From Gimesia benthica (GTDB lineage: Bacteria > Planctomycetota > Planctomycetia > Planctomycetales > Planctomycetaceae): DNA of 64,000 nucleotides. Within the stretch, counting starts at the first letter, position 1; each line of letters opens with the position of its first letter. Of the stretch, positions 36,979 to 45,966 are shown one piece after another. The translations under genes were made by a program, and so were the position numbers. The DNA is taken from contig NZ_CP043930.1 in assembly GCF_009720525.1 (NCBI RefSeq), forward strand, positions 1,833,501 through 1,897,500. Reading direction: 5' to 3'. Under the pieces are notes generated by a model, which made no database searches, was not told the origin of the DNA, and saw only the letters and a list, made by a program, of their open reading frames with translations.

Positions 36979-37196
36979 CCTTGTAAAGAACATTCAGAAA
37001 TCTGCTGAATTTGAAGAATAATTGTAGACTCCCTGATTTTTCCTGCCTATGATCGAATACAGACTGTCTGGCTAAACGCGTTACCAAATCCTACCTGAAT
37101 GACCAGCCAGACCAGTGTTATCAGTTAACTTGCCGACAGTTTGCCCCGTGAGTCCCCCCCGTGATCCTCATTGTTGCAGCCTGAGAAAGACTGAAA

Positions 37197-39884
37197 ATGA
37201 TAAGAGCCGCCGCCAGCTGTTGTCTACTTCCGCTTCGTATCTGCCTGGTGCTGATCGTCTGCACGACAACCGCGCTTCAGGCCGAAGACTGGCTGCAGCT
37301 GAAAGGGACTCCCACCCACTCTGGCAATGTCGCTGATCGTAAAATTGAAACGCCTCTCTCTCTCACAGCCGCGATCCCTCTGACCGATGCCCTGTTTACC
37401 TCGCCGGTCGTCAGCCATAATAAAGTCTTCGTGATCGATGGCTCGGGCGTTGTCTTCGCCATTGATGCAAAAACCAACAACGTCGTCTGGAAATTCGCGA
37501 CCCGCGGCGGCGCAGGCAACTGCAATAATGTCGCTTCCCCTGCCGTCATTGATGACTATCTCCACGTCGGTACCACCGCTGGTTACTATTATGTATTGAA
37601 TGTGAATGACGGTACCGTCGTCAAAGAAATCGACTGCCAGGAACCGATTTTCTCTGCCCCCGCTGTGAAAGGTGATCGCGTTTACTTCGCCACGCTTGGT
37701 GCGCAGGTCTATGCTGTCAAACCGGCAGGTGACGTCATCTGGACCTGGGACTTCGTCAAAGAAGTTGTCGACTTTGACGGCAACCGCTGGAGCGGCGCCG
37801 ACTGGCTTAAACATCGTAAAGACCGCGTCACCTGGCGCGATCACTTTGTCTGCTCTCGCGATATTTGTCTTACAGGAAACAGTATTGTCGTTCCCGCCGG
37901 TGGTCGCACCGTTTTCCTTGAAGACACAGGGACCGCACCCCGTCTGCAGGTGGTTGGCGAAATCCCCAAGTATGCTGGATCGGAGTACCCCGCGACCTTT
38001 GGGCAAAGTGCCGATGAAGCTGGAAACGTCTTCGTGCAATGGCATCGACGCGATAACGCGGGTCGTGTTGAAGTCATGCGACTGAAAGAGGACAAAATCG
38101 AAGCCGACTACGTCAAAGGAACTCAGACCTCGATTCGGGATCCCGGTCTGCTGAGCTTTGCCTCCGTCAGTATTCGGGGAAATGATGTCTATCGTGTCCG
38201 CCCCGAAGCGGGACTGGGCCTGTGCCGCCACAAACTCGATGACGAATCTACTGAAGTTCTCTGCGAAGCGCCCTCGGTCGCCTCTCCGGTCCTGACTGAG
38301 AAATATGCAATCTACGGTGGCCTGGATGGAAAACTTTATGTTGTCCCTCTTGCCGGTGGAGACGCTGTCACCTTCAGCACCGCTTTCGACGCACCGATAA
38401 CCGCTTCGGTAGCGGTCGCCGATCAGAAAATCTACGTCCCCTGTGAAGATGGATATCTCTACGTTCTGCAGGCCGATGGCAAGACACCAACCGAACAGAC
38501 TCCCCCGCCCGATCAGGACCTGCTGGTCTGGAAAATCCGCAGCCCCCTCACCGGCCCGCTGGCAGATCCCCAGTTTAACTGGTACACCAATTACGGCGAT
38601 TTCGGCGGCACCAACGCCAACGAACAGGGCTTGAAGCCCCCCTTGAGAATGCGCTGGGCCCGTCGCCTGGAAGGAACCGTCAAACATCTGCCCGTCTGTG
38701 GCGGAGGTCGTCTTTATACCCACACCGCCGAAGGCCAGATCATTGCTTACGAACAGGACACCGGGCGTCTGCTCTGGAGACGTTATTGGCCCGACGTTTA
38801 TCTCTCCTTTACCTCCCCACTCTATATCAATGAGAAACTGCTGATTCCGCAGGCTGGCATCAAAAAATCCCGCATGCGTTGTCTTGATGCCGCTACCGGA
38901 GAGATGCTCTGGGAAGCCCCCTTTACCGGATCTCCTAGTTGGAGCCGCCAGTTTCCCCCCGTGGTACACGGTAACATCGCCATCTATGCCTCCGGCTCTG
39001 GAGAGTATGCCCCCCAGGGAACCGAGAAAGCCTTCACCTTCGGCGGCAAACCGGTCGAAACTACCGACGGTCGCGAAGTTATGAGCTGGATCTACTCCAA
39101 TGACAACCCCTACTACCCCAAAGATCACCGTCCCCGCATCTGGGCCTGGGATCTGGATACCGGTAAAGTCATCTGGGAAAAAGATTTCTCCGACTACGGA
39201 CGCGGCGGCAACGACTGTGGCATCGCCATCCTGGACGGTAAACTTTATTACTCGACCTTCTTCGGTTATGCCAGCAGTCAACGCAGACGCCGTGGTTTGC
39301 CAGTTGAAAACAATGGCATCACCGCCTGCCTGGATCCCAAAACAGGCGAAGTGATCTGGCTGACCAATAAGTATTATGTCACTTCGAAATGCACGCTGAG
39401 TGCTCGTGACGGCCGGGTTTATATCGGAGGCTATAATCGCGCAAATGAAAACACCCAGGACCGTTTCGTATGGTGTCTGGATGCCAAAGATGGCTCTCTG
39501 GTCTGGCAGTCTGATGCTGTCACCTCTGCACTCAACGTGGTGACCGTCGGCAAGGATTACATTTTCTCCAACGCCCTCCGCGGCAAAGGAAATGTCTTCG
39601 ACCATAAAACAGGCAAAGTTGTCAGCAGCATCGGCCATAACTATGCCTGCTGCCGGTTTACCCTCTCCGAACCTTATGTACTCGGAGCCAATATGGACAT
39701 GATTGACCTGTCTGATGACGGCAAGCTGGTCTCGACGGGCCCCGCCATCGATTCGCGGGAGTGCCTGGGTGCCGTTGTTTCCAACGGACGGATATTTTAC
39801 ACGTCGCAGGCCAGTGGATTCATCGTCTCCCAGACCTACGGCGAAGCGTCCCGCAAACTGCCCGCAATCTGGGAACGCCCCTGA
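37197..39884 (+). CDS. Secreted PQQ-type beta-propeller protein
   Basis: 895 residues with a signal peptide (about 1-29). Repeated blades of the PQQ/quinoprotein kind occur along the whole length: VVSHNKVFVIDGSGVVFAIDAKTNNVVWKF, HVGTTAGYYYVLNVNDGTVVKEID, LYTHTAEGQIIAYEQDTGRLLWRR, IWAWDLDTGKVIWEKDFSDYG, CLDPKTGEVIWLTN, WCLDAKDGSLVWQSD. There are enough blades for two propellers, as in the outer-membrane protein BamB-like/PQQ-binding-like families. No quinone or calcium ligands could be assigned, so it may be structural rather than an alcohol dehydrogenase. Base use is strongly GC at third positions, which also opens a long false frame on the other strand. Confidence 0.85.
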   Translation: MIRAAASCCLLPLRICLVLIVCTTTALQAEDWLQLKGTPTHSGNVADRKIETPLSLTAAIPLTDALFTSPVVSHNKVFVIDGSGVVFAIDAKTNNVVWKFATRGGAGNCNNVASPAVIDDYLHVGTTAGYYYVLNVNDGTVVKEIDCQEPIFSAPAVKGDRVYFATLGAQVYAVKPAGDVIWTWDFVKEVVDFDGNRWSGADWLKHRKDRVTWRDHFVCSRDICLTGNSIVVPAGGRTVFLEDTGTAPRLQVVGEIPKYAGSEYPATFGQSADEAGNVFVQWHRRDNAGRVEVMRLKEDKIEADYVKGTQTSIRDPGLLSFASVSIRGNDVYRVRPEAGLGLCRHKLDDESTEVLCEAPSVASPVLTEKYAIYGGLDGKLYVVPLAGGDAVTFSTAFDAPITASVAVADQKIYVPCEDGYLYVLQADGKTPTEQTPPPDQDLLVWKIRSPLTGPLADPQFNWYTNYGDFGGTNANEQGLKPPLRMRWARRLEGTVKHLPVCGGGRLYTHTAEGQIIAYEQDTGRLLWRRYWPDVYLSFTSPLYINEKLLIPQAGIKKSRMRCLDAATGEMLWEAPFTGSPSWSRQFPPVVHGNIAIYASGSGEYAPQGTEKAFTFGGKPVETTDGREVMSWIYSNDNPYYPKDHRPRIWAWDLDTGKVIWEKDFSDYGRGGNDCGIAILDGKLYYSTFFGYASSQRRRRGLPVENNGITACLDPKTGEVIWLTNKYYVTSKCTLSARDGRVYIGGYNRANENTQDRFVWCLDAKDGSLVWQSDAVTSALNVVTVGKDYIFSNALRGKGNVFDHKTGKVVSSIGHNYACCRFTLSEPYVLGANMDMIDLSDDGKLVSTGPAIDSRECLGAVVSNGRIFYTSQASGFIVSQTYGEASRKLPAIWERP

Positions 39885-40000
39885 AATGAGAGTTTCAGAC
39901 GGGGATCGAAGTGAAGAATTGATGAAGGAGTGTTTTTGAGACAAGCAGAAAAAAGGGCCGTTCATTTGCACTCCGATTGACCAAAATTTAAAATTACCGC

Positions 40001-40020
40001 ATACGTCAGTCGTGACGTAT
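40001..40020. promoter_or_regulatory. Perfect inverted repeat upstream of thioredoxin-like gene
   Basis: ATACGTCA-GTCG-TGACGTAT, 8-bp arms with a 4-base centre, 59 bp before the ATG at 40079. It overlaps the -10 of a possible promoter (TTGACC at about 39978-39983, 17-bp spacer, CATACG at 40001-40006). There is no T-run, so an operator is more likely than a terminator. Confidence 0.4.
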
Positions 40021-40078
40021 CGCCTGCATTGGCAGGGACACATTTTTTTCTCAAGCATTGAAATACGAGGAGAAATAC

Positions 40079-40633
40079 ATGAAGAGACTGCTTTCACTTA
40101 CAGTCGCATTGATGCTCGTTGCAGCTGGTTCTGTCAGCACTGCAGCAGAAGTTAAATCCGGAATCGAAGTTGGCAGCCGCGTCGGCGCCTACACAGTTAA
40201 CGACTGCACCGGCCCCAATGCTGGAAAGTCTCTGTGCTATCGCTGCCAGTACGGCGGACGTCCTGTCGTTAACATCTTCGCTCGTGAAATGGACGGCAAC
40301 GTTCAGGAACTGATCGCAAAAATCGACGAAAAAGTCGGCCAGAATCGCGACAAGAAAATGGCTGCCTTCGTTGTGCATCTGACCGACGATGCCGACAAAT
40401 CCAGCTCTGAGCTGAAGAAAATTGCTGACAGCAAGAAGATCAAAAACACACCGCTGACCAACTTCGAAGGTCAGGCCGGTCCTTCTTCTTACAAGATTTC
40501 CAAAGACGCCGACATCACCGTACTGATGTGGGTTAACAGCAAAGTCAAAGTCAATCACGCTTTCAAAAAGGGTGATCTGTCTAAAGACAAAATCGACACT
40601 CTCGTCAACGAAACTTCCAAGATCCTGAAATAA
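40079..40633 (+). CDS. Secreted thioredoxin-like protein
   Basis: 184 residues from the ATG at 40079, preceded by GAGGAG; an in-frame ATG at 40058 would put eight residues before the signal peptide and has no ribosome site. Signal peptide about 1-23. The sequence GPNAGKSLCYRCQYGGRPVVNIFAREMDGNV places a CYRC pair (53-56) just before a beta strand, and IKNTPLTNFEGQAGPSSYKIS is a plausible cis-Pro region. The layout fits a thioredoxin/peroxiredoxin-like fold of a planctomycete-type secreted family. A redox role is inferred. Possible operator upstream, terminator downstream; probably single-gene. Confidence 0.75.
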   Translation: MKRLLSLTVALMLVAAGSVSTAAEVKSGIEVGSRVGAYTVNDCTGPNAGKSLCYRCQYGGRPVVNIFAREMDGNVQELIAKIDEKVGQNRDKKMAAFVVHLTDDADKSSSELKKIADSKKIKNTPLTNFEGQAGPSSYKISKDADITVLMWVNSKVKVNHAFKKGDLSKDKIDTLVNETSKILK

Positions 40634-40665
40634 GGCTCCGGAAGAACCGTTTATTGAATGAGCTG

Positions 40666-40698
40666 ACCCCGCTTACCCTTCCGGGTGAGCGGGGTTTA
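40666..40698 (+). terminator. Hairpin terminator after thioredoxin-like gene
   Basis: ACCCCGCT-T-ACCC-TTCC-GGGT-G-AGCGGGGT (40666-40695): 12 paired bases with one mismatch around a 4-base loop, then TTTATAA. A GC-rich stem with a short T-run. Confidence 0.65.
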
Positions 40699-40754
40699 TA
40701 ATTCCTGCCATCTCCTGCCCGGAACGAATCCTCACATTTGCTAAAGGGGTCTCC

Positions 40755-42611
40755 ATGTTTCTCTGTGCCAGGTCCGTTCGCTTTACCCTGCCTCTTATTC
40801 TTACACTCTTGAGTTTCGCCCCCCGATCAACACTCGCCGGCAGTTCCAGCAGCCTGCTCGACATTTCGACCGACGGCAAACTGCTTGCCTGCTCGAACCG
40901 AGACAGCGGAACGGTATCGATCATCGACCTGGACAAAAACAAAAAAGTACATGAAATCAAAGTCGGCCGGCACCCTGAAGGCGTCACCTTTCTGGGTGAC
41001 ACACACAAGTTGGCGACCGCCGTCTACGATGATGACGTCGTCATCTTCCTTGATGCGGATACCGGCAAACAACTCGGACAGACAGAAGTCTTTGATGAAC
41101 CCTACGGCATCGTCTCTACCTCTAAAGGTGACAAGGTCTACGTGACCCTGGATTATCCGGGCCGCATCGTAGAGATCAATACGAAAACCCAAAACGTCAG
41201 CAACGAGTTTTCAGTAGGCCAGCACGTGAAAGGCCTGGCGATTTCCAACGATGACCAGAGCCTGTTTTCCACCGAGTACTACACCGCACTGGTCCGTCAG
41301 ACTGACGCAAAAACCGGTAAGACCATCGATGAATGGGAAGGTGGCAGCACAGACAATCTCGCTCGTCAGATCACCCTGCACCCCCGACGGGCCAAAGCAT
41401 ATCTGCCACACATTCGCTCTAGAATTACCGTTGCCCACGGTGCCGGCTCGATCTTTCCCATCGTCACCATCGTCGACACTAAACCCGCTGATGGCTCACG
41501 CCGCAAGAAGATTCCCATGGACTCCTTCCAGGGAGCCCGGGTAACTTCCAACCCCTGGGATACCGCGATTACCCCTGACGGCAAAACCTTCTTCGTTGTC
41601 TTCGCAGGCACCGACGACATGTTCGTCTGCAATGTCATCGACGACGACTACCGCGAACTGACATTCCGGGCCCGACTGAATCTGGGACATAATCCCCGCG
41701 GGGTCCGCGTCGCTCCCGATGGGAAAACCTTCTACGTTTACAATGCACTCGATTTTAACATCGTCGCTTATGACACAGATACCCTGCAGAGAAGAGCGAC
41801 GATCACCGTTACCGAGAATCCACACAGCGAAGAAGTGCTCCTCGGCAAACGTCTGTTCTATACTGCGCTACAGCCCATGTCGAGCCGCCTCTGGATCTCC
41901 TGTGCCAGCTGTCATCCCGATGGGCAACCTGACGGCAAAACCTGGCACAATCCTGAAGGCCTGCGGAACACTCAGTCTCTGGCCGGCATGGCCTGGACTC
42001 ATCCAATTCACTGGTCTGCCGACCGGGATGAAGTCCAGGATTTCGAGCACACCATCCGCGGCCCTCTGATGCAGGGACGGGGCCTGGTCACCGGTAGAAT
42101 CAATGATTCACTCAAAGCTCCCAATAAAGGACTTTCCCAGGCACTGGATGCCATGGCCGCCTATTCCAACACACACGAATTCACCCTCAGCCCTCATGCC
42201 AAACAGGGACTCAGCCCGGCTGCCCAACGGGGACGTGAGCTCTTCTTTTCGAAACAGACGAAGTGCGCCACCTGTCATTCCGGGCCCTTCTATTCCGATT
42301 CGAATCCCACCGATAAAATCATCCGGCACAACGTGGGCACCGCCGTTGATAACCCCGGCGAGCTGATGGGGCCCGAATATGACACCCCTACTCTGCTGGG
42401 CGTCTATCGCACCGCCCCCTATCTGTCCCATGGAAAAGCACAGACCCTCGAAGAAGTCCTGACCGTCTATAACCATGACGACCAGCACGGCGTTACCAGC
42501 CAGCTCTCCAAACAGGAACGGGCTGACCTCATCGAATTTCTGAAAGCCCTCCCTTATGAAGACCCTGTCCCGCAGGCAGAAGCCGCCGGACTGGTGAAAG
42601 TCAACAAATAA
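40755..42611 (+). CDS. YVTN beta-propeller fused to dihaem cytochrome c peroxidase-like domain
   Basis: 618 residues with a signal peptide (about 1-29). A seven-blade-type YVTN propeller lies at about 35-355 (LLACSNRDSGTVSIIDLDKNKKVHEIKVGRHPEG, GDKVYVTLDYPGRIVEIN). A MauG/cytochrome c peroxidase-like part (about 360-610) follows with two haem sites: CASCH (about 384) and CATCH (about 505). It also has LRNTQSLAGMAWTHPIHW and YDTPTLLGVYRTAPYLSHGKAQTLEEVL, typical of dihaem peroxidases. It should act in the periplasm in electron transfer or peroxide reduction. The TlpA-like gene follows 43 bp downstream and may help haem-protein thiol chemistry. Confidence 0.88.
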   Translation: MFLCARSVRFTLPLILTLLSFAPRSTLAGSSSSLLDISTDGKLLACSNRDSGTVSIIDLDKNKKVHEIKVGRHPEGVTFLGDTHKLATAVYDDDVVIFLDADTGKQLGQTEVFDEPYGIVSTSKGDKVYVTLDYPGRIVEINTKTQNVSNEFSVGQHVKGLAISNDDQSLFSTEYYTALVRQTDAKTGKTIDEWEGGSTDNLARQITLHPRRAKAYLPHIRSRITVAHGAGSIFPIVTIVDTKPADGSRRKKIPMDSFQGARVTSNPWDTAITPDGKTFFVVFAGTDDMFVCNVIDDDYRELTFRARLNLGHNPRGVRVAPDGKTFYVYNALDFNIVAYDTDTLQRRATITVTENPHSEEVLLGKRLFYTALQPMSSRLWISCASCHPDGQPDGKTWHNPEGLRNTQSLAGMAWTHPIHWSADRDEVQDFEHTIRGPLMQGRGLVTGRINDSLKAPNKGLSQALDAMAAYSNTHEFTLSPHAKQGLSPAAQRGRELFFSKQTKCATCHSGPFYSDSNPTDKIIRHNVGTAVDNPGELMGPEYDTPTLLGVYRTAPYLSHGKAQTLEEVLTVYNHDDQHGVTSQLSKQERADLIEFLKALPYEDPVPQAEAAGLVKVNK

Positions 42612-42654
42612 ACGATCCACGATACTAAATTACACACCACGAAAGATCTGACGC

Positions 42655-43310
42655 ATGTCATTCAAACCGCTTGTATTCGCGCTCTCACTCTCCCTCCTCT
42701 CCGCCTGCAGCCAGGAGACGCCGACCGCCGATTCCACACCGGAGGAGACACCTGCTGCTGAAACCGCTGTCGAGAAAACGGAATCTCCAGACCCTGCCAT
42801 CCCTGGAGCCCAGTCGTTCGCAGAGAACGGAGTGACCGCGGAAATCGCCAACTGGGAACAGGTACAGGAATTCGTTCAGAAACAAAAAGGAAAAGTCGTC
42901 GTCGTTGACCTCTGGTCCACCTGGTGCGAGCCCTGTATCAAGGAATTTCCTCACCTCGTCGAACTGCAGAAAAAATACCCGGAAAAGGTCGTCTGTGTTT
43001 CGTACAACATGAATTACGACGGAAGTAAGGACTCCCCCCCGAATCCAATAAAGAGGAGCTGATGGAGTTCTACACCAAACACAATGCGGAGATCATCAAC
43101 ATCATCTCCAGCACTCCTGACATGGATCTGTATGAGAAAATTGATCTCGCCTCAATCCCCGCAGCCTACGTTTATGGCCCCGATGGGAAGCTGGCCAAAC
43201 GCTTCGATAATGAAAAACAGGAATACGGGAAAGAGGGGTTCACTTACGACAAACACATCATTCCCTACATCGATGAAATGCTCAAACAGCCCGCAGAGTC
43301 AAAAGAGTAA
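42655..43310 (+). pseudogene. TlpA-like thioredoxin lipoprotein split by a one-base frameshift
   Basis: The first frame (42655-43062) gives a lipoprotein signal (LLSAC, Cys18), a Glu/Pro/Thr-rich linker and the start of a TlpA thioredoxin domain with active site WCEPC (C91, C94). It then runs off into SPPNPIKRS and stops. The second frame (43062-43310) continues the fold: MEFYTKHNAEIINIISS, the cis-Pro segment ASIPAAYVYGPDGKLAKRF, and the C-terminal helix. Adding one C to the 7-C run at 43034-43040 restores a single reading of about 218 residues. Either a recent mutation, a sequencing error, or slippage-based switching. The intact protein would be a membrane-anchored disulfide reductase. Confidence 0.85.
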
Positions 43311-43320
43311 ACGGGCACTC

Positions 43321-44445
43321 TCAACTCACCGATTCCGTCGTTGAGGATGTCACTCCGGAAGTGCATTCCTCAGCGACAGAAGTCTCCACTTCTAATGGAG
43401 GCAATCCGCGCTGTTCCGCCAGTGCGTTGAACTGTGCGATCAATTTAAGCCCCACGGGAATCCCCATCTGCTGACGCTCTTCCCGCTTCAATGCCTCTGG
43501 CTCACCGGGATACAAGACCTTCTCCCCAGCTGTCAGTGGTTTCAAAGCTCCCCAGCGTTGAATGATCTCGGCGATGCGATCCTGGAATCCGGTCACGTCC
43601 GTGAACCGGCTGATGTCAATCGCTCCCACCAGGCCACCCAGTAATCGTCGCTGCGAAAGATCCCCATACATTTTCGGGATATCCGGCCCAATCGGTGCAC
43701 CGCCCAAAAGCGCACAGAGCACATCGATCAACAGCCCCAGGCCGGAACCTTTAAACCCGCCAAAGGGAAACAGAGCAGCAACCTCGTTCGGATCGGTCGT
43801 CCCCTCCCCCTTGGCATCCAGGGCCCAGCCGCTCGGAATCGAAACCCCTTCCGTCGCAGCATTGGCCACCGTATTCCAGGGCGTAATACTCGTCGCCATA
43901 TCCAGGCACAGCGACTGCGCATTTTTTCCGGGTGCCGTAATGCAGACCGGATTTGTTCCACAGAAGGGCTCCGCGGAACCGTGAGGCGTGACCATTGGAT
44001 CGACGTGCGTAAACACAAACCCGATCATCCCCTCCCGGGCAATCCGCAAACCATAATAGGCCAGCGCACCGCAATGCGAAGAATTACAGATCGAAACCCA
44101 GCCGGCACCGGAGCCGCGCGCCAGCTCAACCGCATGGTCAGCAGCTTTCACCATCGCCAGTTGGCCCAGTCCATGATCGCCGTCAACCCGGCCTACGGCC
44201 TCGCCCAGTGGCTCCCACTGCATCGTCGGGCGAGCCTTAATGCTTTGCTGCCTGATCCGCTCCAGGTAGTGCGGCAGCCTGGCCACACCATGCGAATCGA
44301 TGCCGCGCAGATTCGATTCCACCAGTGAGTCTGCTACCAGCTCCGCTTCTTCCGGATGCAGATCCGCCTCGGTCAGCAGTTGCAGACAGAACTGCTTCAA
44401 CCGAATCGCATCGACCAACGCACTCTCAACTTCAATCTGTGGCAA
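43321..44445 (-). CDS. Malate/L-lactate dehydrogenase (Ldh) family oxidoreductase
   Basis: 374 residues. It has the family's N-terminal LRGIDSHGVARLPHYLERI (catalytic His in DSHGV, about 51-55), then GAGWVSICNSSHCGALAYYGLRIA, FTHVDPMVTPHGSAEPFCGTNPVCI and LDMATSITPWNTV, and the late FGGFKGSGLGLLIDVLCALLGGA. This is the NAD(P)-dependent 2-hydroxyacid dehydrogenase family that includes ureidoglycolate and 2,3-diketo-L-gulonate dehydrogenases, distinct from classical lactate dehydrogenase. It is cytoplasmic. The substrate is not fixed by sequence. The last 20 residues (ECTSGVTSSTTESVS) look like a variable tail. Convergent with the broken TlpA gene, 10 bp apart. Confidence 0.9.
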   Translation of the reverse strand: MPQIEVESALVDAIRLKQFCLQLLTEADLHPEEAELVADSLVESNLRGIDSHGVARLPHYLERIRQQSIKARPTMQWEPLGEAVGRVDGDHGLGQLAMVKAADHAVELARGSGAGWVSICNSSHCGALAYYGLRIAREGMIGFVFTHVDPMVTPHGSAEPFCGTNPVCITAPGKNAQSLCLDMATSITPWNTVANAATEGVSIPSGWALDAKGEGTTDPNEVAALFPFGGFKGSGLGLLIDVLCALLGGAPIGPDIPKMYGDLSQRRLLGGLVGAIDISRFTDVTGFQDRIAEIIQRWGALKPLTAGEKVLYPGEPEALKREERQQMGIPVGLKLIAQFNALAEQRGLPPLEVETSVAEECTSGVTSSTTESVS

Positions 44446-44499
44446 AACACACCTCGTCTATCACTTTGTGCCCCGCATCAAACGGGACACGAAACGTTC

Positions 44500-45927
44500 T
44501 CAGGCAAACAGGTCGTACATCACCTCGCCATGAATGTCCGTCAGCCGGAAGTCCCGCCCGGCAAATTTGTACGTCAGTCGTTTATGATCCAGGCCCAGCA
44601 GATGCAGCATCGTGGCGTGCAGATCATGCACGTGAATCTTGTCCTTCACGGCGTAATAACCATAGTCGTCCGTGGCACCGTACTGCAGGCCTCCTTTGAT
44701 TCCGCCCCCGGCCAGCCACATGGTATAGCCCTGCGGGTTATGGTCCCTGCCGTCCGCTCCCTGGCTCACAGGGGTCCGACCGAATTCGCCACCCCAGAGC
44801 ACCAGCGTGTCTTCCAGCAGGCCCCGTGATTTCAGATCTTTAATCAGGGCCGCAATCGGCTGATCCACTTCCTGACAGTTTCGTGGCAACGCGGTCTTTA
44901 ATCCGGAATGCTGATCCCACTTGTAACTGTGCGTAATCTGCACGAACCGCACGCCCCGCTCCGCGAACCGCCGCGCCATCAGACACTGCCGCCCGAAGTT
45001 TTTCGTCACGTCTTTATCAAGTCCATACATCTTCTGAGTCGCTTCCGACTCATCACTGATGTCCTGCAGCTCCGGAGCCGTCGTCTGCATCCGGTACGCC
45101 AGTTCGAACGAGTTGATCCGCCCCTCCAGTGCCGCATCAGGACCCGCTTCACTCAGGTGCTCCCGGTTCATCTGCTGCAGAAAGTCGAGTTCCTTCCGCT
45201 GCGTCGCCAGCGGCACACCACTCTTGTTCTTGATAAACGGAATCAGCGCCTTGTCCGCAGGAATACTCGCATTGCCGATCGGCGTCCCCTGGTAATCGGC
45301 TGGTAGAAACGACGAGCTGTAGGCATTCACGCCCCCATGCGTCAGCGTCGGACAGACCGTGATAAAGCCGGGCAGATCCTGGTTCTCCGATCCCAGGCCG
45401 TATGTGATCCACGAGCCCATACTCGGACGCACAAACGTGTCACTCCCGGTATGCAGTTCCAGCAGTGCTCCGCCATGCCGCGAGTTCGAACCGTACATCG
45501 AGTTAATGATACACAGGTCATCCACGCAGCCCGCCACATGCGGAAAGAGTTCGCTCACCCAGGCGCCGCTCTCACCATGCTGCTTGAACTTCCAGGGAGA
45601 ACCGAGCAGGTTACCCGTCTGGGCAGAAAATATCTTCGGTTTATCAAAGGGGAGCGGCTTCCCGCTGTCTTTCTGCAGCTGCGGTTTGTAATCGAACGTA
45701 TCCATGTGCGAAGGACCGCCGTGCATGAACAGAAAGATCACGCGTTTAGCTTTGGGCGCGAAGTGCGGCTGCTGTGCCAGTGACGTTCCGGCCGCCTGGC
45801 TTTCGCTCCCCAACAGTCCCGCCAGTGCCAGACTGCCAAACCCGGCTGAACTCCGTCGCAGCATTTCCCGCCGCGAGATCCTGGCCGGTCCCTGATGATG
45901 ATTTCCGTGTTTCATATCTCGTTCCAT
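44500..45927 (-). CDS. DUF1501 family Tat-exported protein (copy B)
   Basis: 475 residues. Tat signal ISRREMLRRSSAGFGSLALAG (about 17-37). The DUF1501 motifs are intact: [144 protein letters not shown]. It is much closer to copy C (53510-54919) than to copy A. The partner DUF1553 gene ends 39 bp upstream on the same strand. An alternative ATG at 45915 follows AACGAG and would still include the Tat motif. Confidence 0.92.
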   Translation of the reverse strand: MERDMKHGNHHQGPARISRREMLRRSSAGFGSLALAGLLGSESQAAGTSLAQQPHFAPKAKRVIFLFMHGGPSHMDTFDYKPQLQKDSGKPLPFDKPKIFSAQTGNLLGSPWKFKQHGESGAWVSELFPHVAGCVDDLCIINSMYGSNSRHGGALLELHTGSDTFVRPSMGSWITYGLGSENQDLPGFITVCPTLTHGGVNAYSSSFLPADYQGTPIGNASIPADKALIPFIKNKSGVPLATQRKELDFLQQMNREHLSEAGPDAALEGRINSFELAYRMQTTAPELQDISDESEATQKMYGLDKDVTKNFGRQCLMARRFAERGVRFVQITHSYKWDQHSGLKTALPRNCQEVDQPIAALIKDLKSRGLLEDTLVLWGGEFGRTPVSQGADGRDHNPQGYTMWLAGGGIKGGLQYGATDDYGYYAVKDKIHVHDLHATMLHLLGLDHKRLTYKFAGRDFRLTDIHGEVMYDLFA

Positions 45928-45966
45928 TTCCTACGGAGGGAATCTTTATTCCCGCAATGTTTTCCC

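Noticed and set aside
37224-40097. Open frame of 957 codons antisense to the PQQ-type propeller gene
   Set aside because: It mirrors the sense gene, has no ribosome site or recognisable domain, and its length follows from strong third-position GC bias in the sense frame.
43062-43310. Separate small gene starting at 43062
   Set aside because: It has no ribosome site and continues the thioredoxin fold of the frame upstream after a one-base shift.
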